The notes: generated from the letters alone by a model not told the origin. Positions 13,645 through 21,285 are shown, counted from the stretch's first letter. The stretch is DNA of 21,285 nucleotides from Phycisphaerae bacterium (GCA_021604825.1 BQJS01000071.1:1-21285), one strand, 5' to 3'. Program-made: numbers and translations.

Positions 13645-15894
13645 CTACGCCAAATCTTCATCTTCCGAACGTTCGTCATCGCCAGCTGGGAGAGCACGCT
13701 GCGAGCCGTCATCCTCTTCGTACTGGTACTCGTAGAACGTTCGCAGTTGTTCGCGGAAGTAACCACCGCGCTGTGCCTGCGCTCCGTTGAGCACCGCACC
13801 GAAGACGTGGGCGTTGGCGTGCCAGAGCATCGAACACGCCCGCTGGGCGACACCGCGCGAATTTTCCTTCGCCCGAAATACGACGATGGTGCCGTCTACC
13901 TGTGACGCCAACGCGAGCGCATCGCTTGCCAACAGAATCGGCGGTGAGTCGAAGATGACGTGGTCGTACTGATTCGACGCGTCCTCGACAAACGCGCGGC
14001 ACAAATCGCTTCCCAACAGTTCGGCTGGGTTGGGCGGAATGGGGCCGCTGCCTATCACATCCAGGTTGGCCATGTCGGTGTGATGCACGCAGTCTTTCAG
14101 TGTTGCCTCACCGATCAAAATGTTGGTCATTCCGCGAGCGTTGACGTTCTTAAATACGCGGTGCAAACGCGGGCGGCGGAAATTCGTATCAACGAGCAGC
14201 ACGCGCTTGCCACTGACCGCGAGTGATGCAGCTAGGTTGGAGGCGACTGTCGTTCGACCATCTTCGGGGCGCGGACTCGTAATCAGAATGGATCGGATTC
14301 GGTCGGCTGGCGCACTGAATTGCAAGTTGCCCCGCACTGCGCGGAATGCTTCGGTCACCATGGAGTGGGGGGCGTCACGAACGGCGGTTTCCACTTGCTC
14401 GATTTCGACTTCCTCGTCGTCAACATCTGGTATGGAACCCAGCATTGCGATACTGAGGTGTCGCACGATGTCTTGCGGTGTTCTGACAGAGGTGTCGATT
14501 AATTCGAGACCCACCGCAAGGCCGACGGCGGCGGCCAATGCAAGAATGACAATTCCGGGTAGAAGCAGAATCGATGGAAAACTGCGCTCAAGCGGTTGCG
14601 AAGCTTGAACGGCTTGGAACACGCGAATCGCGGCTCGTTCGCGGACGATGCGTTCGATCTCTCGAATGTATTCGTCGATGCGATTTTGGATTTCAATGAG
14701 CAATTTGCGCTCTTGAAGGAGGGCGGTGTACTCAGAAATCTTCCGGTCGAGATCGGATTGTTCGGCTTCAGCCTCCTGCAGACTTTCCTGGGCTGAAAGC
14801 AACGTGTTTGTAACGTTCAAGTAGGCTGTTTCAGCTTGCTCCGATTTGAATTCCAGCGTTTCACGTAGCTTGTTGGCTCTGACTTTTTCAAGCTGCCGTC
14901 GCACCTCCACCAGGCGATCCTTCATTGCTTTGTATTCGCGATGATTGACTCCGAACTGACGTTCTTTCAATCCCAGCTCTTGTTCGAGCAAAAATACCTG
15001 GTTGTCATATTGAAGAACTCGCGGGTCGTTCTCAACAATCAATCTGTCCTCGGGCGTGACAGGCATCCTTTCGGGATCGCTGTAAATGTCGCGAAGACTC
15101 TTCATTTCCTTGGCTTGCAACTCGTAGAACTGCACCGTTTTTTGAGCCTCGCTCAGTCTCTCACGCAGTGGTCCCTGCCCCAATCTTTCTTCTTGTTGGG
15201 ACGCCTCGCCAGCTGGGAGCGTTGAGACGAAATCACGGATCTGCTGGTTCTTCTCCACGAGTTGATTCTTGTAGCCTGCTTGCTCTCGTTTATAGTCAGT
15301 CAGTTCCTGACGATAGACACTGGACGCGCGTTCTTTGATTTCTTCAAGATATGTTTTGACGACCGTGTTGACGATGATTGCGGGGTCGCTAGGCGCGGCG
15401 GTGGCGATGGCTACGCGTATGTAGTTGGTATCTCGGATCGAGCTGGCGCTGAGATCATCCTCCAATTCTAGAAGGTGTTCGTCCTGATCCAAGCTCTTGT
15501 ACCACTTCGTACTACGGACCTCCGAATCTTGCAGCGTTTTTTTCAAAACGGGAAAGGACTTAATGTAGAGGGCTTGGCTTTGTACAAATCGAGTGAACGG
15601 GTCGTCAGCCATCGCCTCGGGCGTTACGTCGAGACCGGGCTTGGGCGCATCGCTGATACATTCAACCAACGATTCTGCGCTATAACGCGGAAACTTGAAG
15701 TACATTAAGAAGAACAAACCCACACCCATTCCGCTAAACAGCACCGACAGAATTATGATCGTCACCAATCTCTGGCGCAGCATGCCGAGAATGTCGGCTG
15801 GTGTGATGCCCTTGGATGGCATTTGCGGGGCATTTGAGACGACTGGCCCCGGAAGCGGTATCTGTTCTTGTATCGTTGTCGGTAATGTCGTCAT
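13645..15894 (-). CDS. Wzc-like chain-length determinant with a BY-kinase domain (atypical P-loop)
   Basis: The 749-residue inner-membrane protein has an N-terminal Wzz segment with a first transmembrane helix near residues 42-66 (LVTIIILSVLFSGMGVGLFF) and a long periplasmic coiled-coil. A second helix lies near residue 440 (LLLPGIVILALAAAVGLAV), followed by a cytoplasmic bacterial tyrosine-kinase domain. The kinase region shows Walker A' (VLLVDTNFRRPR, D569) and Walker B (HVIFDSPPILL, D649). The Walker A motif is degenerate, SPRPEDGRTT at 540-549, with Arg547 where the catalytic lysine is expected. The C-terminal tyrosine cluster (Y712, Y721, Y723, Y725) is the usual autophosphorylation site. 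It would set polymer chain length and work with the Wza-like lipoprotein. It follows the exosortase gene by 57 bases. Confidence 0.92.
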   Translation of the reverse strand: MTTLPTTIQEQIPLPGPVVSNAPQMPSKGITPADILGMLRQRLVTIIILSVLFSGMGVGLFFLMYFKFPRYSAESLVECISDAPKPGLDVTPEAMADDPFTRFVQSQALYIKSFPVLKKTLQDSEVRSTKWYKSLDQDEHLLELEDDLSASSIRDTNYIRVAIATAAPSDPAIIVNTVVKTYLEEIKERASSVYRQELTDYKREQAGYKNQLVEKNQQIRDFVSTLPAGEASQQEERLGQGPLRERLSEAQKTVQFYELQAKEMKSLRDIYSDPERMPVTPEDRLIVENDPRVLQYDNQVFLLEQELGLKERQFGVNHREYKAMKDRLVEVRRQLEKVRANKLRETLEFKSEQAETAYLNVTNTLLSAQESLQEAEAEQSDLDRKISEYTALLQERKLLIEIQNRIDEYIREIERIVRERAAIRVFQAVQASQPLERSFPSILLLPGIVILALAAAVGLAVGLELIDTSVRTPQDIVRHLSIAMLGSIPDVDDEEVEIEQVETAVRDAPHSMVTEAFRAVRGNLQFSAPADRIRSILITSPRPEDGRTTVASNLAASLAVSGKRVLLVDTNFRRPRLHRVFKNVNARGMTNILIGEATLKDCVHHTDMANLDVIGSGPIPPNPAELLGSDLCRAFVEDASNQYDHVIFDSPPILLASDALALASQVDGTIVVFRAKENSRGVAQRACSMLWHANAHVFGAVLNGAQAQRGGYFREQLRTFYEYQYEEDDGSQRALPAGDDERSEDEDLA

Positions 15895-15951
15895 GATGAT
15901 TGCTCTAATGCGGTTTCTAGCGCGATCTCCAAGTTCATGCGCCAGCAGTTT

Positions 15952-16872
15952 CTATTCGGCCCGCGACTCTTCTTCGACATCGACGACCAGATTGGATAAG
16001 ACGTATCCCACCAAGGCGAACAAGCCGAGCGCGATTGGCAACATTGCCAATCCGAGTAACCCATGAGCAGTGCCCTGAGCCAGGTCCTCGCGTCCGTACA
16101 CGTGAACGACTCCCGTCACGAGGACGCGAATCATGTTGCAAAACACAGCAATCGGAACGCAGCAGGCAATCATGACAACACGTTGCCAAAGCGGCCGATC
16201 ACCCAAATACGCCATTGCAACACCGAGACTGCAAAACGCCATCATCAATCGCATCCCACTGCATGCTTCTTCGACGTTGAGCGAACCGCGCTGTGCAGTC
16301 CCACGTTCATAATCGATGACAACGCCTTGGACACTTGTGTAGACTTTGGGCAGCAATCCCAAAACCCAACCTGAAACCTGAGATGCGAATTCACGCAATG
16401 GGAGGGTGATTCTGAAATAAATGGAGCGTGGTAGCGGCATGGCAAACACGAGGTAGCAAATGGGAAACCACGCGACGCGAAAAATTGAGCCCCCCCAAAT
16501 CAATAGAACCATGCCAAGCATGCACGGGATGATCGCAAGCGCTTGGGGATAGTCATATCCCCATGCCAACGCGCCGTAATAGAGACTTAGCGCCGCCGCA
16601 ATCACCAATGCGCCCAGGTAACTGGGCTGGCACGCCGACGCTTTGAGTTGGTTACGGTGGATGGCCAAGAAGTAAATGCTAAATACCGGGACCAGCCACC
16701 CGTGAGACCAGTTTCCGTCGGTCCGCCACCTGTAAACCATATTGAGAATCGGAGACTTGAAGACGAGGCCGATGATCGCGCACAGAATTAGGCATTGCAA
16801 TGCGACGATGCCTGGACCCGGAGATGTGCTTCGCGGATCGATTGAGATGCTAGCTGAGGCGTCGCTCATCAT
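15952..16872 (-). CDS. Exosortase (archaeosortase/exosortase family transpeptidase)
   Basis: Exosortases are multi-pass membrane cysteine transpeptidases that process proteins carrying a C-terminal PEP-CTERM-type tag. The 306-residue product has about eight hydrophobic segments and the family catalytic set: C204 (NVEEACSGMRLMMAF), R249 (CNMIRVLVTG) and H270 (GTAHGLLGLA). SHGWLVPVF at 56-64 is also a family hallmark. The longer in-frame start at 17070 would overlap the upstream Wza-like gene by about 120 bases and adds residues that do not look like protein of this family, so I use the tandem ATG at 16872/16869. It sits between the wza-like and wzc-like genes, the usual link between exosortases and exopolysaccharide loci. 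No tagged substrate is visible in the window. Confidence 0.88.
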   Translation of the reverse strand: MMSDASASISIDPRSTSPGPGIVALQCLILCAIIGLVFKSPILNMVYRWRTDGNWSHGWLVPVFSIYFLAIHRNQLKASACQPSYLGALVIAAALSLYYGALAWGYDYPQALAIIPCMLGMVLLIWGGSIFRVAWFPICYLVFAMPLPRSIYFRITLPLREFASQVSGWVLGLLPKVYTSVQGVVIDYERGTAQRGSLNVEEACSGMRLMMAFCSLGVAMAYLGDRPLWQRVVMIACCVPIAVFCNMIRVLVTGVVHVYGREDLAQGTAHGLLGLAMLPIALGLFALVGYVLSNLVVDVEEESRAE

Positions 16873-16948
16873 AAATGCCACCGATCCACATCGGCGGTCT
16901 CCCAGGCGAACTTTGCCAGGACGATCTATCGAAACAGGCCAGTACGAT

Positions 16949-18544
16949 CTACCGAAACAGGTTCGGGAAGCGGCTGCCGAATCCACTTGCCTGTGTGACG
17001 GCTGGGTTCGGTTGGCCACTAAAGCTATCAATGTCGGCAAAATTGCGGTCGTAAACGAAACCGAATCCATAGGTCAGACGAAACGCGTTTCGAATAACGG
17101 CCAGAAACGATGCGGCTGGATGCGTTCCGACCAAGATAAGATCGTTGTTCTTAAGCAGCAGGTCGTTTTCTTTGCCCGCGAAAATGGCATCGAGATTGAC
17201 CTGATGCATTTCTTCGCGATCACCATAACGGCGATACACCGTGCAACGATTTGGCCAAGCCAACGGTGCCAAGTTTCCTGCCGATGCAATGGCCGTCTTG
17301 AGCGTGATGCGGCGACCCGTCAATGAATAGGCGCCGGGACGCGTGACTTGACCCATCATGTAATATTCACCGACTTCACCGGCCAATATGCGGATCTTGT
17401 CGCCGCCGCGAACGATGATGTTTTGTCTGGGGTCTCCGTTGCGCAGGGCTTCGGCGTCAACGCGAATGACACGGCCCACCGCGTCATCACCTGCCAATCG
17501 TTCCCAATCGATCGCAGCTTCTGCGTCTTCATCGACTGGTGTCTGCATCGATGCATCTTGATCATTCGTGATGTCATTGAAGGGCACTGAATTTGAGTTG
17601 GACTTGCCCGATGGTGCATCCGTTTCAATCCACTCACCCTCAGCCGTAAACACCCAGCGAGATTGTGTTGAGGCATTGCCCGGTGCTTGCTGTTCAAGTG
17701 ACAAATCGCTCCCAGATGATGTTGTACCGGTAGCGGCTTCGAGTAGCTCGTCTTTATCGCTTTGCGAAGGGGGCGCTCCACCAGAACCCCCCGTGATGCC
17801 ATCTGAAAAAGTGTAGGCCGTATGCCGATTTCGCGAATTCGCACGGGCCAACTTAACTGCGGCCGATGTGTTTCCTTTTGCATGCAAATCGTCGGACGCT
17901 TCTTGCGCCGCGCTGCTCTGTGGATTGCGTATGATGTAGACTTCGGTTGCCGTTTCGGGAAAACCGCCAGCGATGTTCAGCGCTTCGAGCAAACTCGTGT
18001 TGGGTCGAGGGACGGGATAAACGTTCGGGCCAGGTGTCGCGCCGAAAAGAACAAACGTGAGTCCGCGACGGACGGCTGGGTCAACGATCACAACGGGATC
18101 CTGAGTGATGACCTCGCGCAAGGCGAGTTGCCGTTTGATCTCTTCGGTGATTTCGCTTCGAGTCATACCCGAAACGCGGATCTGTCCCAAGACCGGGATG
18201 GTGATCGTGCCGATGTCGTCGACGAGCGCCTGCAATCCAGTTTCGGTATTGCTGGCCAACAATTCAAAAATCCGAATGCCGAGTGAGTCGCCCGGACCGT
18301 ATCGGTACTCTTCATACAGCGGCACGAGATCTTCGGGGGTGGGGTCCGACGCCCCCGGAATGCCTGATGGCGTGTCTTGAATACTCAGCGATGTGCGGAT
18401 ATCCAACGTGGCTTCGCGCCGAAAATTGCCCACTTGCGTCGGATCAAGCCAACTGTTGAATATGCTGCTGCAGCCAAACTGAAGGGCTGACACACTCATG
18501 AATGCCGCCCAGGCTGCGTATTTGTTCCATTTTCGCATCGTCAT
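16949..18544 (-). CDS. Wza-like polysaccharide export lipoprotein (Poly_export and SLBB domains)
   Basis: From the ATG at 18544 the 531-residue product opens with a lipoprotein signal peptide (lipobox LQFGC, cysteine 25) and would form the outer-membrane channel for polymer export. The Poly_export domain is at about 78-158 (YRYGPGDSLGIRIFE, GTITIPVLGQIRVSGMT, DPVVIVDPAVRRG), followed by SLBB-type strands from 163 (FVLFGATPGPNVYPVP). About 150 residues of Ser/Gln/Asp-rich, probably disordered sequence (209-356) interrupt the first SLBB domain, which resumes at VIRVDAEALRNGDPRQNIIVRGGD. A second SLBB domain (YYMMGQVTRPGAYSLTG) follows. GGGAAG precedes tandem in-frame ATGs at 18544 and 18538. 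The longer ATG at 18607 would displace the signal peptide. The exosortase gene follows 76 bases downstream. Confidence 0.92.
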   Translation of the reverse strand: MTMRKWNKYAAWAAFMSVSALQFGCSSIFNSWLDPTQVGNFRREATLDIRTSLSIQDTPSGIPGASDPTPEDLVPLYEEYRYGPGDSLGIRIFELLASNTETGLQALVDDIGTITIPVLGQIRVSGMTRSEITEEIKRQLALREVITQDPVVIVDPAVRRGLTFVLFGATPGPNVYPVPRPNTSLLEALNIAGGFPETATEVYIIRNPQSSAAQEASDDLHAKGNTSAAVKLARANSRNRHTAYTFSDGITGGSGGAPPSQSDKDELLEAATGTTSSGSDLSLEQQAPGNASTQSRWVFTAEGEWIETDAPSGKSNSNSVPFNDITNDQDASMQTPVDEDAEAAIDWERLAGDDAVGRVIRVDAEALRNGDPRQNIIVRGGDKIRILAGEVGEYYMMGQVTRPGAYSLTGRRITLKTAIASAGNLAPLAWPNRCTVYRRYGDREEMHQVNLDAIFAGKENDLLLKNNDLILVGTHPAASFLAVIRNAFRLTYGFGFVYDRNFADIDSFSGQPNPAVTQASGFGSRFPNLFR

Positions 18545-18660
18545 GGCTTCCCGGCGCCCGTTTGCTTTGATTTGACCATTCGTTTGGCCTGAAACCGACG
18601 CAGCCACGCACGGCGCGGTTCCAAATGGGGGTCTTTGGTTATAACCTCATTTAATTACGT

Positions 18661-18689
18661 GCTTTACGGGAATATTCGCCCCCCGTCAA
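18661..18689 (-). promoter_or_regulatory. Weak promoter candidate for the Wza-like gene
   Basis: On the minus strand TTGACG (18684-18689) is followed after 17 bases by TAAAGC (18661-18666). The -35 box is strong and the -10 box poor (3 of 6 matches), as often seen with activated promoters. It would give a leader of about 110 bases before the Wza-like start. Confidence 0.35.
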
Positions 18690-19059
18690 GCGAGATCAAA
18701 CTGTACCTGGACCACTCCCTGTATCCACAGGCTCGGTTATTATCGGCATTCGTAACCTGTCTAGTTTAGGGCGCTTAGGACAATTGAGTCACGTTCAATG
18801 ACCTCAAAATGTGGGTAAGTCCCGAGAAGTAGTTCGTTTGAAAACGGGTTGTTGTTCGGGGCGAATTCACAGATCCCGGAGAATTCGTCTGTGGCGAGAT
18901 TCTCTCGTGACGGGGTCGCATTTTCGAACGTACTGATGAATTCGCGGGCGGCCTTCTGAGCCGGCGACCGGATATGGTCTCCACCCTCCGCTCGATCGCA
19001 CATGCTTAGTTGCCCAAGTCGATGGGTGGATGGGAACTTTGGTGCCTTCAACTCAACAA

Positions 19060-19087
19060 TTGACCGCCTTGGCGAGCAAGCTACACT
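19060..19087 (+). promoter_or_regulatory. Promoter candidate for the small lipoprotein gene
   Basis: TTGACC (19060-19065) and TACACT (19082-19087) with a 16-base spacer predict a start near 19094 and a leader of about 78 bases before the ATG at 19172. The same TTGAC-N16-TAnACT pattern occurs before the HEAT-repeat gene at 19479, which adds some weight. Confidence 0.5.
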
Positions 19088-19171
19088 CGGATTCTTGGCC
19101 GATCGCCCCTTCATTGCACGACTGTGCTGATTTCAGGCGATCCTGATTCAAGTCTTAAACGGAGTTGCTTG

Positions 19172-19348
19172 ATGAAACGTTTTATGTCGATTCGCCGGTT
19201 GTCGATGCTCGTGCTTTCTGTCGTGGCTATCTCAGCCGTCTCGGGATGCGGTGCGAACTGCGCTTCTGTTTCATTCCTTGATTTTGTCAACACGGTCCTA
19301 TTGGGAATCACCGCAGCCGGTGGCATCGTCTTGATCAACAACGTCTAG
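19172..19348 (+). CDS. Very small lipoprotein of unknown function
   Basis: The ATG at 19172 has GGAG ten bases upstream and gives a 58-residue product with a lipoprotein signal peptide (MKRFMSIRRLSMLVLSVVA...) and lipobox VSGC, the modified cysteine being residue 26. Only about 33 mature residues remain: a Cys-containing linker and a hydrophobic C-terminal segment (SFLDFVNTVLLGITAAGGIV) ending in LINNV. The protein would thus be a lipid-anchored peptide with a second membrane-seeking helix. There is no PEP-like motif or basic tail, so it does not look like an exosortase substrate. I do not recognise the family. The in-frame ATG at 19124 would place 16 residues before the basic signal start and lacks a ribosome-binding site. 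Confidence 0.65.
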   Translation: MKRFMSIRRLSMLVLSVVAISAVSGCGANCASVSFLDFVNTVLLGITAAGGIVLINNV

Positions 19349-19642
19349 TCCGCAGACTGGTCGCGCCAATTTGATCCAGATATTTTGGCCGTAATTGCAC
19401 CAACAGTTCATCCTGTGCAGCACGGCTTTGTCGCTACCATGCACTGCTGCCAAACGACTGCACCGCGGAACGTGTCGATTGACGCGTTCGGCGGTGCATT
19501 TATACTCGGAATCATTGTTAGCATAGCCCCCAAGCGGATCCTGAGTGCTTCGTTGGCCTGCGTGCTTGGTAGGCTTGGCGGCACTGATTCCCGCAGCACG
19601 TTATTGGTTCGCAAAAATCCCGCGAACGTTACGGAGAAAGCC
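19349..19642. other. Intergenic region before the HEAT-repeat gene
   Basis: About 290 bases without a convincing gene. It contains the promoter at 19479-19506 and a leader of about 130 bases. Minus-strand frames here overlap the promoter and show no domain. No clear terminator for the upstream lipoprotein gene is seen. Confidence 0.5.
19479..19506 (+). promoter_or_regulatory. Sigma70-like promoter of the HEAT-repeat gene
   Basis: TTGACG (19479-19484) and TATACT (19501-19506) are spaced by 16 bases, each matching 5 of 6 consensus positions. The predicted start near 19513 gives a leader of about 130 bases before ATG 19643. Confidence 0.6.
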
Positions 19643-21285
19643 ATGGCTTCAATCAACAAATCTCAGGCGAAGATCGTTCATTGGTGCCTGATGCTTTTGA
19701 CTTGCGTGACGTTGTGCGCGTTTGCAAACCCGTCGGCGCTTGCCGAGGACGGGGCGGGTGCGTCTGATGAAATGACGCAACTCTTTGGCGACTTTCTTCA
19801 CTACGCTCGCATCGGTAAATTTGCCGAAGCCGAAGCCAACGCGAGCAAACTCCTTTCTGGTGAAAACATCGACCCGGTTCAGTTGATGCAGTTGGCCGAC
19901 GCGGATACCGAAAGCGTCCCCACGTTGCTCACGTTGATTCGCCATACGTCGATGCGCGATACGGCGCAGAAAATTCTCGACTTGATTCGCGAAGGCGAAT
20001 TCCGCGAACGCCAAGACGAATCACGCATCATCAACAACATCGATAATCTCTCCGGCACGCCACAGATGGAATACAACGCGATCTCGCGCTTGCGCGAATC
20101 GGGTGAGTATGCCGTGCCCGAATTGGTCGCGGCGCTCAAGGATGTCTCCAAGGAAACGTCTTGGCCGCGGATCATTCGCGCCCTTCCAAAACTCGGACGA
20201 CAAGGCGTCGGTCCGTTGGTGATGGCCCTGGGCGACAGCGACCCCAACATCCGCCGCAGCGTGGCGTGGGCGCTTGGCGAACTTGGTTATCCGCAGGCGA
20301 CGCCTTACTTGCTAAAGGTACTGGACGCATCCGATACGCTGCCCGAAACAAAACAGAACACACTCGACGCGCTGCAGAAAATCGAGCGCACATCCGATCG
20401 CGCTCAGTTGGCCAGCATCACTGACGCCTTTGTCCGCTTGGCCAACGATTACTACAACGAAGAGGGTTCCGTCAAAGCCGACCCGCGCGTTCCACTCGCA
20501 AACGTTTGGTATCTCGACGAAGGAACGGTCGTGTCCAAGAAAGTACCGACCGAGATTTTCGGTTCGGTGATGGCCATGCGGACGTGCGAAGAAGCCCTGA
20601 TGGTTGATCCAGGCAACCAGCTGGCGATCTCGCTTTGGTTGGCGGCAAACATCCGTCGCGAAGCCCGATTGGGCATGGACGTTGAAAGCGCCGAGCCCGA
20701 TGCCGGCGGCGATGCGGACCCCACTCGTGGCGAAGATTTCCCGCGCAGCCTGTATTTCTCCCAGGCGGCTGGTCCGATGTACTGCCATCTCGTGTTGGGG
20801 CGAGCGGTCGCTGATAACGACAAGAGCGTCGCGCTTGGTGCGATCGCAGCACTGGACGTCGTGGCTGGCTCGCCTTCGTTGATTGGTACGGAAGATTACA
20901 AGCAACCGTTGGTGCAATCGCTTCGTTTTCCCGATGCCGAGGTTCGCATCAAAGCGGCGATCGCGCTTGCCCGGGCACTGCCGAAATCGCCATTCTCCGG
21001 TTCTGATTTGATCGGGCCAACGCTGGCTGAAGCGCTCCGGTTGGGTGGCACGACGCAGATCGCATTGGTCGATTCGGATTCCAGTAACCTGAATCGATTG
21101 GCTGGCGAGTTTCGCAGTGGTGGTGCTGATGTGGCGGCTGAGTCGAACTTGGCCGCATCGTTGGATCGGGCCCGTCGTGAGTTTCAATTCATCGCGGGGA
21201 TCGTTCTTTCAACGAATATGACGTCGCCGAAACTTTCAGAAGCGGTGGATGCGATTCGCAAGGAATATCGCTTCGCCCGTACGCC
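19643..21285 (+). CDS. Secreted HEAT-repeat protein with a C-terminal receiver-like domain (partial)
   Basis: The frame is open from ATG 19643 to the window end (at least 547 residues), with GGAG six bases before the start. It begins with a cleavable signal peptide (hydrophobic CLMLLTCVTLCAFA, cleavage likely after ALA at residue 34), so it acts outside the cytoplasm. Residues about 140-250 hold HEAT-like repeats (AVPELVAALKDV, GVGPLVMALGDSDPNIRRSVAWALGELGYPQATPYLL). A helical middle follows, with another HEAT-like stretch near 415-450 (FPDAEVRIKAAIALARAL). From about residue 470 a new domain opens with IALVDSDSSNLNRLAGEFRSGGADVAAESNLAASLDRA, resembling a response-regulator receiver. Serine stands where the phosphorylated aspartate is expected (IVLSTNM). 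The protein is probably a scaffold; its partner is unknown. The C-terminus is outside the window. Confidence 0.85.
   Translation, partial: MASINKSQAKIVHWCLMLLTCVTLCAFANPSALAEDGAGASDEMTQLFGDFLHYARIGKFAEAEANASKLLSGENIDPVQLMQLADADTESVPTLLTLIRHTSMRDTAQKILDLIREGEFRERQDESRIINNIDNLSGTPQMEYNAISRLRESGEYAVPELVAALKDVSKETSWPRIIRALPKLGRQGVGPLVMALGDSDPNIRRSVAWALGELGYPQATPYLLKVLDASDTLPETKQNTLDALQKIERTSDRAQLASITDAFVRLANDYYNEEGSVKADPRVPLANVWYLDEGTVVSKKVPTEIFGSVMAMRTCEEALMVDPGNQLAISLWLAANIRREARLGMDVESAEPDAGGDADPTRGEDFPRSLYFSQAAGPMYCHLVLGRAVADNDKSVALGAIAALDVVAGSPSLIGTEDYKQPLVQSLRFPDAEVRIKAAIALARALPKSPFSGSDLIGPTLAEALRLGGTTQIALVDSDSSNLNRLAGEFRSGGADVAAESNLAASLDRARREFQFIAGIVLSTNMTSPKLSEAVDAIRKEYRFART

Larger units (their letters stand above)
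18545..19171. other. Divergent intergenic region upstream of the Wza-like gene
   Basis: This region of 627 bases separates the minus-strand exopolysaccharide genes from the plus-strand lipoprotein gene and should hold both promoters, described separately. It also contains a minus-strand open frame at 18761-19114 (117 codons) that I do not accept as a gene: no ribosome-binding site, no recognisable domain, and its start overlaps the plus-strand promoter candidate. Otherwise I see no RNA gene or repeat in it. It could hold binding sites for an exopolysaccharide regulator. Confidence 0.5.

Noticed and set aside
16873..17070. Extended N-terminus of the exosortase frame
   Set aside because: It would overlap the Wza-like gene and adds sequence unlike exosortase N-termini; tandem ATGs at 16872/16869 give a normal length.
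18761..19114. Minus-strand open frame of 117 codons in the wza upstream region
   Set aside because: No ribosome-binding site, no recognisable domain or signal peptide, and its start overlaps the plus-strand promoter candidate at 19060-19087.
20312..21187. Long minus-strand frame of 291 codons opposite the HEAT-repeat gene
   Set aside because: It lies wholly antisense to a gene with signal peptide, ribosome-binding site and domain content; its translation is Arg/Gln/His-rich with no domain, as expected for antisense of GC-rich coding DNA.

Overview
The window most likely comes from a planctomycete-type bacterium (moderately high GC; class uncertain). The basis is a type II pseudopilin-like protein with the H...DG C-terminal signature typical of Planctomycetota, a secreted HEAT-repeat protein, an exosortase inside an exopolysaccharide locus, and long palindromic intergenic repeats of a kind I associate with these genomes. 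Family assignments come from reading the translations; no database search was possible.

Layout. (1) 1-1284, plus strand: the tail of a membrane protein, a SCO1/SenC copper chaperone and a DUF420 membrane protein, a typical cytochrome c oxidase assembly neighbourhood. (2) 1291-3984, minus strand: a tight sulfur amino-acid cluster. It contains a possible 47-residue CxxC leader ORF, cystathionine gamma-synthase, a small ACT-like protein translationally coupled to it, a lipoprotein, and free methionine-R-sulfoxide reductase. (3) 4130-5381: a doubtful small ORF, a pseudopilin-like protein and an intergenic palindromic repeat. (4) 5382-8414: rsmA/ksgA divergent from a small helix-turn-helix protein with a consensus -10 box, then threonine synthase. 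Two further REPIN-like repeats flank thrC. (5) 8415-18544, minus strand: an exopolysaccharide locus. Its upstream part is a Wza-like export lipoprotein, an exosortase and a Wzc-like chain-length/tyrosine-kinase protein. Its downstream part starts at a good promoter and encodes a DegT-family aminotransferase, UDP-xylose synthase, a NusG-like elongation factor, UDP-glucose dehydrogenase and a UDP-glucuronate 4-epimerase. (6) 18545-21285, plus strand: a tiny lipoprotein and a secreted HEAT-repeat protein running off the window, each with its own sigma70-like promoter.

How the genes work together. The sugar enzymes convert UDP-glucose to UDP-glucuronate, then to UDP-galacturonate or UDP-xylose. 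These are precursors for a polymer whose chain length and export would be handled by the Wzc/Wza pair. A dedicated NusG paralogue may help transcription through this long operon. The exosortase links the polymer to surface sorting of C-terminally tagged proteins, but no such substrate is seen here. No glycosyltransferase, flippase or polymerase lies in the window, so the biosynthetic part must be elsewhere.

The most interesting leads are the CGS leader (hairpin plus CxxC ORF) with its coupled ACT-like protein, the NusG paralogue inside the nucleotide-sugar operon, the exosortase between wza and wzc, the Lys-to-Arg P-loop change in the Wzc-like protein, three different REPIN-like elements sharing one architecture, and a probable pseudo-receiver domain at the end of the HEAT-repeat protein.
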